Positions 11,900 through 23,223 of a DNA stretch of 64,000 nt are shown piece by piece. Every line of letters begins with the position of its first letter. Position 1 is the stretch's first letter. Made by a program: the position numbers and the translations under genes. Below the pieces are notes generated by a model, which saw only the letters and a list, made by a program, of their open reading frames with translations, made no database searches and was not told the DNA's origin. The stretch is from Phytoseiulus persimilis. Lineage: Eukaryota > Arthropoda > Arachnida > Mesostigmata > Phytoseiidae. Location: NCBI GenBank assembly GCA_037576195.1, contig CM075102.1:14256745-14320744 (forward strand), in the 5' to 3' direction.

Positions 11900-14800
11900 T
11901 CTCAACTGAGCTTCACCGAAAGCTCACGCCGGATCGCTTGGCTTAGAACTCACGTTCTCGGTAATGGTGCGGCATCGTTCTGCGCGTTGTTCGATGTGAA
12001 TCTCATCAACGGCTCCACCTTTATGTGGACTTTGATGACAGTGAACGAACACATTTGATGGACCTTGTTATATGCTGCGCGTCGAGACAAGAAAAGAACG
12101 CGAGCGACCGGGAGGTATCCCACCGCCATGCTAGACGAAATCGGAACTCGAGATCGGCGCCGAATCACTCGAATCCAATAAATCGATCCTGAGAAATACA
12201 GGAGACGATCAGTGAAGGACTCCGTAGGAATGAAGCTGGATCGTGATACCGCTCAGAAACCTCTCGGACAAACGCTCTCCTAGCGGCAAAACGGTTCACA
12301 CAGTTCGCCGAGCTGAACAAATGTAGGGAACCTGAGAACGGGTTGTTAGGGAAACCTGAGTGAATCTGGGAAGGAACCTCCGGGGATTCCCTCTTCCAAA
12401 ACCGAGCAGCGCGTAGCCAGGGAAGAGAACCGAGGGGGAACCGGTCGAAGTTCAGTTTGTTGCACGATTTCGCAATGCGTTCCTCGATGCACTTCGAGAA
12501 AACGCCGAATTCACACAAGCCCGAATAATATGCGATTCGCGCAATCGAGCCAATGATGGATCAAAATCGCAGGGAGATTTCAGAAGCATCCTGAGGCAAT
12601 GGCAAAACGTTCTCGTAGACTTTCGAGCCTCACCGGGCTGGCTGAGAGAGGGGAACAGAGCTGAAAGGACTCCGCACAAGCGCCTCATGACAAGATACAT
12701 TCTAGGGAAATCAAGTAGCAAGGAAGGTTGAATAAAGGCCACATGGAGACTGCTCGGAACCGGAGTCGAGGAGGGCGAGCCCGAGGTCAACGGCGGGTGG
12801 CTGGGGTGACGGAGGGAACAGGACGGATGCGACAGTTTATAGTGAGTGGATGACACAGTTGCGGCTTCTGATGCACCGAGCAAGCATTGCATGACGTCTG
12901 TTCGTTGCTTTCATGTAGATCACTGCCGGACCGATATATTATTGATTAAGCATTGCAATCCCATAACAGTCCACCGGCCAGATTAATATCGTCGACCCGG
13001 TGAGTGGCTCGGGCCAGCACTCGCTGAGAGTAGCAACCTTGTTGTGTCGCAGCTTAGCGCTGGGGTTACGCGGCGGACAAGGGCGCGGGGTCTCGGCACC
13101 AGGAGCGCGAGGTCCGATTTTTCCTGACGTGAATCAAGACGGAGCGAGCTCTGCCGCAACGCAGAAGCCCAACTCGAAGCGCGCAGCAAATTTACGCGAG
13201 TGGCAGACACGTCCTCTCGTACTCAATTTCCTGTTCAAGTGTTTGATTTCAACATAGGCGGTGCTCATCTTCGAATTCGCATCGCGTCTCCGACTTCTGC
13301 TGAATTGACTGGCTGACGGGGAAGCGGGCGTTCAGAACGACAGACGGATGCGCTAAAGATGAAAGCCGATCTGAAGTTGAGAAGGTCATGACTTATATTG
13401 CATCGACGACCTTCGTCATATTGAGGGCTTGAGGGTGCGCCTTCCAGTTCTACCTTCATAAACAAGCTCGTCATCAGGCCGAGGAAATTGGAGTCGAACT
13501 ACGAGACAATGGATCGAGATTCCATCTTCGCCAAGACTCAGCCGACAAAAGGCGATGATCTGACGCGCATTGAAGTAGACTCTCCTGGTTCCTCCAGAGT
13601 GGATTCCCACTCGAGCGGAGTCAAACCGGCCAGAGCCCAGTCTCGGCGAGCGCTCGCGCACATACAGGTTATCCCGGAGCGCTTGTTACCAACTGAGTTC
13701 TCCCAATGTCATCAAGGAGTTCGGACTCCCGGCGAACGCGAGCACACGCCCGCGCACTCTCAATGTTCTCCAGTTGATTAATTACCCTTAAGGACATCTT
13801 TCTTTTTTAGCTGGTCCGGACCGCCGGTCTCCGTTCAGGCTTCAGTTTAGCTTGCCAGTGGAGCCGAACAGCAAAGATAGACAGACGGGGAAGCTGCTTG
13901 GTGGGTATAATTAAAACTTATGAAAAATCGACTTGTCACTGATGGACCGGTTGACAGCCGGCTGCTGCCGGACGGCGACGGCTGCGAATAAAGCTTCAAG
14001 AGTTAGATGCCGAGCGAAACTGGCATCCACGGAGGATAAGAAGCCCTCTGCGCCGGGAAGAAAGTGCTTCAGGGAAGACAAGGACGTCGGTGGGTCCAGC
14101 GTGAACAAATCCGAAGCTTCGGGGGGACAGCGTCTTCGGATTCAGCTGCGAGACCTCGAGGCCGGTTGGGACGATGCCGGACGAGAGCCGGATGATTCCG
14201 AGGGGCAGAGTAACCGTTGCAGAGGAGAAGCCATGAGTATCCCAGATTAGGGAAGGGGCCTGGAGCGGAGGGCGGGAAAAGAAGACGAACTGGTTGGAAA
14301 ACGAAGCATCAGGAGATGGAAGGCCGCCCCCGAACGGACGGCAGGAGCTCCAAGTACAAGACCGGCATTGAGACGAATCACCTTTAAGCTCAGAGTGAGA
14401 GAGGAGGCGGAGGAGAAAGCCCACCCACGAACCCAACAAGCGTTCTAATATCATTGATGCCAATAGCTTCTGTGTCAATCAGTCGGAGGAGCGGTCGGCT
14501 GGCTAGTTGGGTCTGTGCACGTAAGTGAACAGGCGACCAACGGGGGAAGCTAACGTGACGAGAAAAGAGATTCCGTTAAGCTCCTCACTAGTCGCAGCCG
14601 ACATCGGAACCAACAACAACAACTCCGACGACAACAACGAGCATTGGGAAATCGATACAAAGCCATTCGTTCCCCGTCGATCCGCTCAACAAGATCAAGC
14701 GCTTCTTCAGCCAGTGTCTTTGGCTTCCCCGGAACGACGTGGTCACCCGGTGTTCGGTCACGGCAACGTTGCTCACGTTGAGGCCCTAATCTACAAGAGT

Positions 14801-16300
14801 TCCAGTTTGGTCGTGCGTGATCCGACATGAGTGGCCAGAACCAGACGACGCCGCCGAGTTGGATGGGGAGTGATCTTCCTCCAGATTGGTTTTGTTGGAT
14901 TTTGTCCGGCGTTTCTTCGACATTCCGCCGGCACGATCACTCCAATAGCCGGGCGCTCCATGACAGATGCGATGGCGCGATGAGCGGGGAAGCGAAGCGA
15001 ACGAACGAAAAAACGGAACCCGCCGCGCGGGTCTCATGCGGACCAGTGTGGTCTCTACATAAGAACGTTATGTCAAAGGCCCAGCGCTGTGGTTAGAGCC
15101 CCGGAACGCTGAAGGAGGGTTCGAGTTTTTCGGAGGAGCGAAAACGATTTTTCATCTGAACGGAGCTGGTGTTGGAGGTGTTTTCAGCCCTCCCTGTCGC
15201 AGTGGTCGTTGGACAGCCTACTGGCCGGTCGTTCAGCGGCTCATAGGTATATTTTTAGTTCCCACTCTCAGCAAAGTGAAACATTTCACAAGCTTGCAGG
15301 CATCAGCACCCGACATCAGCTGCTCACCTCGGCAGAGGCCGGAGAAAATGCCGGCGAAATGAACAGAGAGATGTTCCGCCACCGCTGACCCGTGTTCTCA
15401 TCAGAGATACCGGTCTGTCGCGACCCGTGGGTCGCTGTCTTTTCAGGTTTCCTTCCGACAGCTTGTTCAAGAAAGTAGTGGCGGTGGTTACAGCGGCCGC
15501 GGTCGCGACAGTCCCCAGAGTGTTTACGCGCTTGTTTTTCAGTGTCCTGCCGAGTGTCTATATGAAAGCTTGGTTTTGTTTTGGTTATCCTTGTGATTTT
15601 GCGCCGACCAGAAAAAAAAAAAGGAACAGTCTGCACCCGATTACTTCCGTGAGAGTGTCCCGCATTCCATGTTAGCGGTATCATCCTCACGTGAACTCTG
15701 TCACTCCTACTGTTCTTTCGGAAACAGCCCCACGGAGATGTCATCCCCCTTTCAGCCATGCCGGATCTCCTTGCGGTCATCCCCGGCCGTCGCATGCGTT
15801 CGACTCGGTCCCCGAGGCGTTCTCAGCCACCTCGGAGCAATCCGACACGATCGACCACTGACGGGTCCATCAACTCACCGCTTCGAAACTCCAATTCCTG
15901 CTGACTCCAATCCCTGTCCCGCGCTGCCACCAGAAGCGGACAAAGCGCGCACAGCAATAGAAAATTCATCGCGTCGTGGACGTCATTCACAAAATATTCC
16001 AACAGGCTTGCACCCTATGTCAAGTTTCTGAACCTCCGCGCCCAGCCCCGAGCTTGGCGCCAACAATGCTCTTCACTGCCACCACGACGCAACACCGTGG
16101 ACTCGTTGACAACTAGCCGATGAGTGGAAGAGACATCCGATCGAGAAGTGCGCCAACAAGCCCGCGCTCACGAGCCCGTCAGCGGTTTTGAGACGGTGGC
16201 ACCGGCGTTCCGATGGTGGAACGAGACGAGGATGCGCTCTCCACGGAACGAACTGACTAGCTACAAATACAGGAGAGAGTCCCAGACGGGGAAAGGGAAG
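11900..16300. other. No confident gene; weak coding hints near 14.6 kb
   Basis: Most frames here are short and Arg-rich. At 14580-14830 an (AAC)n-like stretch makes all three plus-strand frames look low-complexity: one is Asn/Asp-rich, one Gln-rich and one Thr-rich. The Asn/Asp frame (14525-14830) follows a GTAAGT motif at 14527. I cannot choose among them. A run of eleven or more A at 15611 is the only simple repeat. The rest shows nothing. Confidence 0.3.
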
Positions 16301-16343
16301 CTGGGGAGAGGGCTTCTTATTGCTTTACAGGTGGTCCTCGGCT

Positions 16344-16835
16344 TCAGGAATCGCCGTCGCACAGATAGAGATTCCATGCCACCATGGCCGGGAGCCAGGA
16401 GATCGGAGACGATTCCCGGTCAGGTGCCCTGATTGTTTGCGACCAACTCCGAGCTGATTGGTTCCTCGCGATGAACTTGTCAGAGACTTGACAACCTCCA
16501 CTACGAAGAGCTCGAGATGAGCGACACTGGAACATATTCACACGGGTCTCGCGCGGTTCAAGATCGGTGATCTCGAGGTAACAATCGAGTAACGAATGCT
16601 CGAATCCCAGCAAGTTTTCCGAGTTCCTCCCGCGACGATGGCGGCGCCTGCTCGTTACGAAATGGCAGCTCAGACGCCAAAATACGACCAGACAGGAAAT
16701 AAGGAATGAACATTCTTCGAAACACATCCAACTAAGATTCCGCTGGCTTTCGTTGCGATGAAATTCCGTTTCGGATCTCGAGAGCCGCAGCTTGGCGCAA
16801 GGAACGTGCACTCCAACGTACTCCGTGGCATCCAT
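16344..16835 (-). CDS. Candidate protein, 163 aa, one possible membrane segment
   Basis: An ATG with G at +4 at 16835 opens 163 codons to a TGA at 16344. The N-terminus (MDATEYVGVHVPCAKLRLSR) is followed by a hydrophobic stretch at about residues 46-62 (FLISCLVVFWRLSCHFV). A strongly basic Arg/His cluster comes next, and then a Leu/Glu-rich part. A hydrophobic helix flanked by a basic patch would suit a single-pass membrane protein, but overall Arg is high (about 12 percent), so the frame could be chance. Family unknown. Confidence 0.25.
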   Translation of the reverse strand: MDATEYVGVHVPCAKLRLSRSETEFHRNESQRNLSWMCFEECSFLISCLVVFWRLSCHFVTSRRRHRRGRNSENLLGFEHSLLDCYLEITDLEPRETRVNMFQCRSSRALRSGGCQVSDKFIARNQSARSWSQTIRAPDRESSPISWLPAMVAWNLYLCDGDS

Positions 16836-16859
16836 TAGCATTCGACGATGTCAAAGGCT

Positions 16860-19150
16860 TCCTGTTTACTCGGTCCGCCGGCTGCGCGGAATTCAGATTC
16901 TGGGGAAACGCGAATTTCGGTCCAGAGGCTCTAGAGATAAGAAATTCTGATTGGTGCGCCTAGCGCAGTAGAATCACGATGAACTCAATCAACCCAGAAA
17001 GTTGCTCGGATCAAGTATCTCCGAGGAAGATAACTTTCCGTTCAGAGACACAGTCCTTCAAGCTGAGCTAGCTCTTCCAGGGGTAGTGGCCCTCCCGCGG
17101 ACTCCAGTCCTGCCTCCTCGGCTCCAATGGAGATCGAACGGAGAAGAGTCAGAGTAACCAGCGCCCAGCTCCCATCCATGTCACCCAGTCTTCTATAAGA
17201 GGCTTACATTAGGCTGAATCACGTGCAGTGATCCGATTCATCCACACACAGACGATGATTTGGAGTGACGAACGGGGAACGGTGGTCCAGAGCGTCACGT
17301 TTGGAATTTCGATTCAGAAGAGACGTTGTTTCGAAACTCCCCGAATGATCCGGTCTCCCGGAGCACGAGGTTCCGTAGAGCTCTTTCCGAGCCTCGTCTC
17401 GCGCAAAAGTGGATCTGGTCCGATCTATGCAGCGCCCGTCCATTGAGCTTTCCGCTCATTGGTTCACGAGACAGCCCCCCCCCCCCCATGAAGTCAGTGG
17501 CAGAGTGCTTGAACGTCCGAATATCGCATCTCATGGCCTCGTCGCCGCATAAGTGATGTGCTTTCAGTAACTCTGGCTGCTTTGCAATCGCCGACCAACC
17601 ACCTCGACTTTCGGTCATCCTCGCACGTCATTGCTCGGGATTTTTTGCCTCGACAGCCCAGTGTTTTGGTGAGCCTGGCAACGTTGCCAGGCCGCAATCA
17701 GACCACAACGACATCCGCTGATTCTCAGGATTGGATGAATCGTAGTGGTGAGACTAATTGAGAATATGTACCTCGTCGTGAGCGATGTCCCAAACTGGAA
17801 CGAGTTCGACGGTCGCCCGTGGTCGGACTTTTGTTTCTCGCATCGGAACTGCGAATGATGATTTCGGTAACGGCGGTCAGCGTCATTCGGTTCCTTCCAG
17901 AGGGGATCGCTCGCAGGTGGTCGATTGAGGAATAATCCAGGTTAGGGTATTTTCGGTGCGGGTTCAAAGAAGGATTGACGTCACCGAATTATTCACCAGT
18001 CTATTCCTCCTACTTGAATATCGTTAGAAGAATTTGGAAGCCTCAGACTCGATTTGAATTTCATACAAAGCGGAATCTGCGGAGCAAGCGACCGTCCCTC
18101 CGGCGGATTTCACGGGTCGCTGTTCTTTTGGCGGCAGTCCTTTCCTCTGGAAGTTCGATTCCAGGCCGAACCCGGCATGCGGGAACCCAGCTCGGTAGTA
18201 TTGCTCCGGACGCCTCGACAGTTTCTCGAATATGGCGAGAGGTCTCTCGTCTCAAATGGAACGGACATCTCCGAACAAGGATACCTCTGCTGGGTCGCGA
18301 TTGCCGCCAGGATCCGGAGCCAAGCACACCAGGAACATCTCGATTTGTAGGGTTTTATTGACCCGTGTCGCTCACGAGAGCTAGTTCCGAAATGACTCGA
18401 ATCCCGAACCATCGATCTCCACGACAAACATGATCTGATTCGGGCGCAAATCGTTGATCGAAGCCTCGAGTTTGCGCGAGACATTTCCATCTTTGAGGCT
18501 CTCTTTCAGAGTGGAAAAGACGACCAACGCCGAATCTAAGCTTCGAGGGAGATTCGCTCAGCCTTCGAAGAACTCCGTCAGAGCTACGTTGAGTTTATTT
18601 CACCTGTCGATTGTCATAGGGGGAGACGAGTAAGGGAAGGAGACGACCCTGTCGATCTTTCGTAACTCCTCCGGCTCGGGTCCGGACTCGAATGCAAAGA
18701 TTGCTGTTGGAACATGTCATGATGGCCTACAAAAGGTCTGACAACGTCAAAGTGTTGACGCGCGATCGGAATCTTCCCCCTTCTGAGTGACGCGCTCACT
18801 TTTTCCTGTCAGCATTTTCGGGTCTCCTGAATCGCTGCAACGCGTTATCTGATCCGCGAATATCTGACTACCGCGGAGCCTCTTCCTGTGTGAAATGCGA
18901 CAGTGGAAATACGAAACCGATCGATTTCTTGCAGTTCTCAGGCGATGACCTCCAGAGTCACAATTGAGGCGTTCAAATCGATCGACTCATCTCGTCTCGG
19001 ACCAGGAGTTTTTTTCGGGAGGAGGAAAACAGGGAAACGCGAGGATTCGACGGGGATCCTCTCAGCTTTGCACCTTCTCATCTCGGTGGCTTCCGCACGT
19101 TTCTCGTGTACCCATGGTCGGCTCCAACAGATCCCGGACCCTGGGCGGGA
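16860..19150. other. No confident gene
   Basis: Frames at 17975-18361 and 18054-18350 on the plus strand overlap and neither has an ATG in good context. A run of 13 C lies at 17475-17487. No structured repeat was seen. Confidence 0.35.
17475..17487. repeat. Poly-C run
   Basis: Thirteen consecutive C. Frames that cross it cannot be trusted, because homopolymer length is often miscalled. Confidence 0.85.
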
Positions 19151-19172
19151 ACAACCAAACCCAATCAATTAG

Positions 19173-19340
19173 AACGGTGCAGGCATTATCGTAGCTCCTC
19201 TTGACGATGAGGCCGATGATGAGCCAGAAGCTCATGAGGCGGCTCCTGATGAGCCTTGCTGGCACCTGGAGGCAGAGTTGCGTCGGTGGGGCCGATCCGG
19301 GCTCCGGATCCCCATCGAACAGCGTCGTCGAGATGCATGA
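19173..19340 (+). CDS. Possible acidic C-terminal exon, 55 codons
   Basis: Directly after a possible acceptor (CAATTAG, 19166-19172) the frame begins NGAGIIVAPLDDEADDEPEA and continues with many Asp, Glu, Ala and Pro before a short basic end and a TGA. Such a dense acidic block is rare by chance here. On the minus strand the same DNA encodes a hydrophobic stretch (19062-19265) that could equally be a membrane segment, so strand is open. Function unknown. Confidence 0.25.
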   Translation, partial: NGAGIIVAPLDDEADDEPEAHEAAPDEPCWHLEAELRRWGRSGLRIPIEQRRRDA

Positions 19341-19590
19341 CGCGCTCGGATCGATTGTAAATAAGAAGCTCCTTCCGATAATCCAGTTTGCATGCTAATC
19401 CACGTGGAACGTGCGGCACGTACTGCGGGCGTATATTACGCCGGTTTTATCTCCTCGTGCCGAGACGCAGAATCGCCTTCGTATTCATAGCTGCTTGTTG
19501 CTGCAAGGGTGATGCGTTCTGAAACGTTAGCGATGCAGATTGTTCCTACGAATCCCTCGCGACTTCTGCGATGTCGGAGCCCGAGAAGAG

Positions 19591-19734
19591 ATGAGCACCG
19601 AACGAGTTTTTCGGAGAGCGAACCTGAAGAAGCGAGACGCTGAGTCGGAGTCCGCCGACTCGCCACAGGAAACTGCGATCAGTGTGTTTGGTTCGGCTGG
19701 AAAATTCGCTCCGCTCGGAGCAAATGACTCGTAG
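19591..19734 (+). CDS. Short ATG-initiated frame, 47 aa
   Basis: An ATG with G at -3 opens a 47-residue frame (MSTERVFRRANLKKRDAESE and onward) rich in Ser, Glu and Ala. It may be a small protein or a first coding exon whose donor I cannot place. Low confidence because of length. Confidence 0.18.
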   Translation: MSTERVFRRANLKKRDAESESADSPQETAISVFGSAGKFAPLGANDS

Positions 19735-19854
19735 CTGTGTGGCTCTGAGATAACATCCTAATGTCTCCTCCTCGCATTGTTGTATAAACTTTTGAGTGGC
19801 CATGTCCACTGGCGACCAGCTATCGCTACTGGAAAGCCGAGCCGAGGGGTTCGC

Positions 19855-19882
19855 GGGGGGGGGGGGGGGGGGGGGGGGGGGG
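19855..19882. repeat. Poly-G run, 28 bases
   Basis: Twenty-eight uninterrupted G follow a slightly G-rich lead-in. Plus-strand frames through it simply encode poly-Gly. Such a run can fold as a G-quadruplex and is also a classic place for sequencing or assembly error. Confidence 0.95.
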
Positions 19883-20014
19883 AGAGTCGCGCGCATCGGT
19901 CAGACCGAGGGGTGCGGTCCGTCATCCGTTACCGACCCGCGAACGTCTATCGGGAAGCCCGATTCACGCTTGATTTGGTCAATTCTTCGGTAGCCACACG
20001 TCATCTACAAAGAC

Positions 20015-20482
20015 GTGTCTTATCGCGGCCCTACGCTATACTTTCCAAAACGAGTGGGCGAACGAGCGAGAGCGGAAGAGAGTGGGGAAACTTTTAATTG
20101 CGGCTTCACTGGCCACAACGTTCGAGGATGCAGCGATGAGAACAATGAACGAAGTCAACGTTCCGAAACTCAATGCCACGTCCCCGATCGATGTTTGAAA
20201 TCTCTCCGATTCGGAACTGCCTTCGCTATGCAATCGGAACGTTCATGGGGCACACGTATCTGGTTTGCACCGTCCCTATTGTTCGCCAGATTCCAGTCTC
20301 GCAGCGTGAAAGCTCTTGTTCGTCGAGTCAACTTGGGGAAATTTCACCCTTCATGGAAACGATTATATTCTGCCGGAACAGGAGCACAGCTCTCGTCCCT
20401 CGATTTCTTAGGTGGAAAGCTTTGTCAGTTCCCTCCCGAGACCTCTAGAAATATTGTCATGAAGCCAGAGGATGCCACATGA
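20015..20482 (+). CDS. Frame with a zinc-knuckle-like motif missing its first Cys
   Basis: This 155-codon frame contains TFNCGFTGHNVRGC at 20090-20131. It matches the CCHC zinc-knuckle pattern C-x2-C-G-x2-G-H-x4-C, including the usual F-N before Cys and the Arg two residues before the last Cys, except that Thr stands where the first Cys belongs. Such knuckles are typical of retrotransposon Gag proteins and of CNBP-like nucleic-acid-binding proteins. No reverse transcriptase, protease or integrase motif was seen nearby, and no ATG begins the frame. A decayed retroelement fragment is one reading; coincidence is another. Confidence 0.2.
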   Translation: MSYRGPTLYFPKRVGERARAEESGETFNCGFTGHNVRGCSDENNERSQRSETQCHVPDRCLKSLRFGTAFAMQSERSWGTRIWFAPSLLFARFQSRSVKALVRRVNLGKFHPSWKRLYSAGTGAQLSSLDFLGGKLCQFPPETSRNIVMKPEDAT

Positions 20483-20904
20483 CAATGGTTTTCCGTTGAA
20501 TTGTGGCCGGAAGCCTGGAGAGAGTCGAACGAGACCACATGTAGCCATGTGCAGGATCTGTAGAGCACGAGTGCAAGCAGCTCGTTCAACGGTGATTGAG
20601 ACCGAGAGATAAATGGCCATTGAGCGGAGATAAACCGAATGAAGAGAAGCGACATAAATACCACGAGCGGCACACTTCTCGGGCCAAATCGTGTGTCCTC
20701 ACGCCCACCGTCCTTTCTTCGCGCTAGTCCAGTCCCAGCCAGCGTTGCACACAGGCTTCATAGTTCCGCCGTTGATCCCATTATCTGGGCCCGAGTGAGT
20801 TCAATCCCACTCGTTGACTAGCTAACTCGGCGTCCGTGGAGAATCTGACCAATAAGCGAGACTTGTCGAACAGCAGAAGCATCACTACAAAGAGGTGGCA
20901 TTTT

Positions 20905-21705
20905 TGAGTCGGGAATTTTCGAGGCCAATTTTGTTTTGGCCATAACTTTGTCAAGTCTTGGAATTTTCCAAAAAGTCGAAGATTGATTGATAGAAAAGAT
21001 CGAGGCGGTCGTTTCGGTATTGGTTGATTCGAGCTTCCCTCGTTAAAGTGGATATGATTTGAATGAAAGCCGGGAGATGACTTTTAAAATCAACATTTTT
21101 TCCGAGGTCTTCCTGAAAGTTATCGGGGGAATGCCATTATTTATCGGATCGGTTTCGTGGGGGCCGGGCATTCGCAAGGAAATCGATTGAAGCTTTCTCA
21201 TTCTTGGGAAAATGGCAAGCGATATAATCCACCCCCTTTTCAGCTCATGTCCATTGGCTTAAGCATCTCTTTGGTTTGAAATCACTGAGAAATTCGCGAA
21301 TCATCCGAATATTGAGCTGCCGGGTCGATCCGGAAATCGCCCTTATTCAGTTTGTGCCCAAGGTCGCCAAAATCACCCTCAAAAGCGAAGAAATTAATAC
21401 GATCGTGCCCCATTCTTCGAGGAAAGGAAATAACTCCAATTTTCTGGCGAGTCACCGGCGCCCTCTTGTGCGTCGGATGCGACACCCGACACCCGAGACT
21501 CTGATCTGATAAATATTGACGTTTCCCCGATAACTTTTAGGAAGACCTCGAGAAAGAATTGATCATTTCCAAAACCATCTCCTGACTGCGATTTACATCC
21601 ACTTCAATGAACTCGTGAAAGGACCGCCTCGATTCCTTCTGTCGATAGAGAAAATTTCAAGAACAGACAAAGTTATGGCCGAAACAAATTCGGGCTCGGA
21701 AAGGG
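20905..21705. repeat. Old inverted repeat, arms about 200-250 bp
   Basis: The left arm (about 20905-21150) matches the reverse complement of the right arm (about 21505-21705) with many substitutions and small gaps. Clear anchors are GGCCATAACTTTGTC at 20938-20952 against its complement around 21665-21682, CGAGGCGGTC at 21001 against GACCGCCTCG near 21622, and the block GAGGTCTTCCTGAAAGTTAT near 21104-21123 against 21532-21549. Identity is perhaps 70 percent. The centre (21150-21500) pairs only weakly. The right end abuts the younger palindrome, so the two may be parts of one fold-back family. Confidence 0.8.
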
Positions 21706-22913
21706 TCTGGGCGGTTTTTGTCCATGGTCCACGGATTTCGCTGAAAATCACACTGAGGCATTCCGATGTGGACAGGAGCTACCACAGCAAGTTTCAACCT
21801 CCGGCGATCTTCCGTTCGCTAGAAATAATGAAGTTGAGTCTTGAAAGAAAAAACTTAAAATCGTTATATCTCGAGAACCACGGGGCCTATAGCGCCGATC
21901 GACAACTTTTTGGAATGCTCTCGCCAAGGGCCATCTTTTGACGTTATAGGATTTAAGATCGGTCGATCGCTTCTATGATTTTGGTACTCCAAGTGACACT
22001 TCCCGGCGAGTGGCCACTCCGGTGAGTACCTAAAAATATAGTCCTGGGACCCCCCTACGTGCTGGGGAAATATCAGCGAGATCGAGGTGTTCCTTCCCTA
22101 TTAATTTGATAAAAGTAGTATGTCGATCAGACCAGGGTTTTGCTCTGTCGCCTCGAAGCGTCACCGAAGCTGCCTGGAGCTCGCTGTACAACGTTGTTTC
22201 GGAGTGAGGGACCTCGGCACGCCTCGGAGACAAGAAGAAAATACACTGTTTCTTGCGTAGAAAATACTTCGCATGAGCTCCTAGGTCGATCTGACCATAC
22301 TTCTGAGGGTCTATGGAGGTGATTCTAAGGTCGACCTGACCATTACGCCTATCGCTCATGGGAAGTATTTTCTATGCAAGAAACAGTGCATTTTCTTCTT
22401 GTCTTCGAGGCGTGCCGAGGTCCCTCACTCCGAAACAACGTTGTACAGCGAGCTCCAGGCAGCTTCGGTGACGCTTCGAGGCGACAGAGCAAAACCCTGG
22501 TCTGATCGACATACTACTTTTATCAAATGAATAGGGAAAGAACACTTCGATCTCGCTGATATTTCCCCAGCACGTAGGAGGGTCCTAGGACTTTATTTTA
22601 AGGTACTTACCGGAGTGGCCACTCGCCGGGAAGTGACACTTCGAGTACCAAAATCATAGAAGCGGTCGACCGATCTTAAATCCTAAAGCATTCCAGAAAA
22701 TTGTCGATCAGCGCTGTAGCCCCCGTGGTTCTCAAGATATAACGATTTTAAGGTTTTTTTGTCCAAGACTTCACTTCATTGTTTCTAGCGAGCGGGAGAT
22801 CGCCGGAGGTTGAAACTTGCTGTGGTAGCTCCACTCTACCTCGGGATGCCTCAGTGTAATTTTCAGCGAAATCCGTGGACCATGGACAAAAACCGCCCAG
22901 ACCCTTTCAGACT
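21698..22913. repeat. Young long palindrome (fold-back element or hairpin locus)
   Basis: The left arm 21698-22278 and right arm 22354-22913 are reverse complements at about 90 percent identity, with one indel of about 25 bases (present near 21920-21945, absent near 22690) and a 75-bp loop. Matching anchors are AAAGGGTCTGGGCGGTTTTT at 21700 against its complement at 22896-22915, and GTTTCGGAGTGAGGGACCTC at 22194 against 22424-22443. Transcription would give a near-perfect hairpin RNA of over 550 bp. The open frames inside (21615-21941 plus, 22030-22359 minus) are mirror shadows and carry no known domain. Confidence 0.95.
22279..22353. repeat. Palindrome loop with 45-bp monomers
   Basis: The loop holds one full and one partial copy of a monomer starting AGGTCGATCTGACCATACTT. 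The same monomer makes up the cluster at 26.14-26.52 kb and the single copy at 37.15 kb, which links these three loci as one repeat family. Confidence 0.8.
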
Positions 22914-23223
22914 GAAAAATGCAACCCTGTATATCATCGGTCGACAAGAACATCTTCAACATGATCGACCCGACGCCGATTGAAACTACCTCGACGAGGA
23001 GATATCTTTCCAGTCTTCTCGGATGAGGAGAGATAGTACTCTTCTCTTCGTTGGTGGTATCGTTTACGAATTTCCGGCGCATACCAGCTTCGGAGTTGGG
23101 AAGTTGGTGACTGATGTCTTTTTGAGCCAGTCCAAATATATGGAAAGCATTCAGATATACGAGATGGAAACGAGCTTGAGACCTCGATTTTGGTACTGGT
23201 GCGTACATTAAAATGAAGCTCAT
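22771..23223 (-). CDS. Frame running from unique DNA into the palindrome arm
   Basis: An ATG at 23223 opens 150 codons. The first 100, outside the palindrome, are Arg-poor and hydrophobic/acidic (for example YLLVEVVSIGVGSIMLKMFL). The last 45 lie in the right arm of the inverted repeat. It could be a remnant of an element-encoded protein or chance. No domain recognised. Confidence 0.18.
   Translation of the reverse strand: MSFILMYAPVPKSRSQARFHLVYLNAFHIFGLAQKDISHQLPNSEAGMRRKFVNDTTNEEKSTISPHPRRLERYLLVEVVSIGVGSIMLKMFLSTDDIQGCIFQSERVWAVFVHGPRISLKITLRHPEVEWSYHSKFQPPAISRSLETMK

Noticed and set aside
19796..20097. Frames with a poly-Gly run
   Set aside because: The Gly run is produced by the poly-G tract, whose length is uncertain, so the frame on either side cannot be trusted.
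21615..22359. Open frames inside the palindrome as transposase remnants
   Set aside because: They are largely mirror images of each other through the inverted arms and show no DDE, helix-turn-helix or zinc-binding motif.
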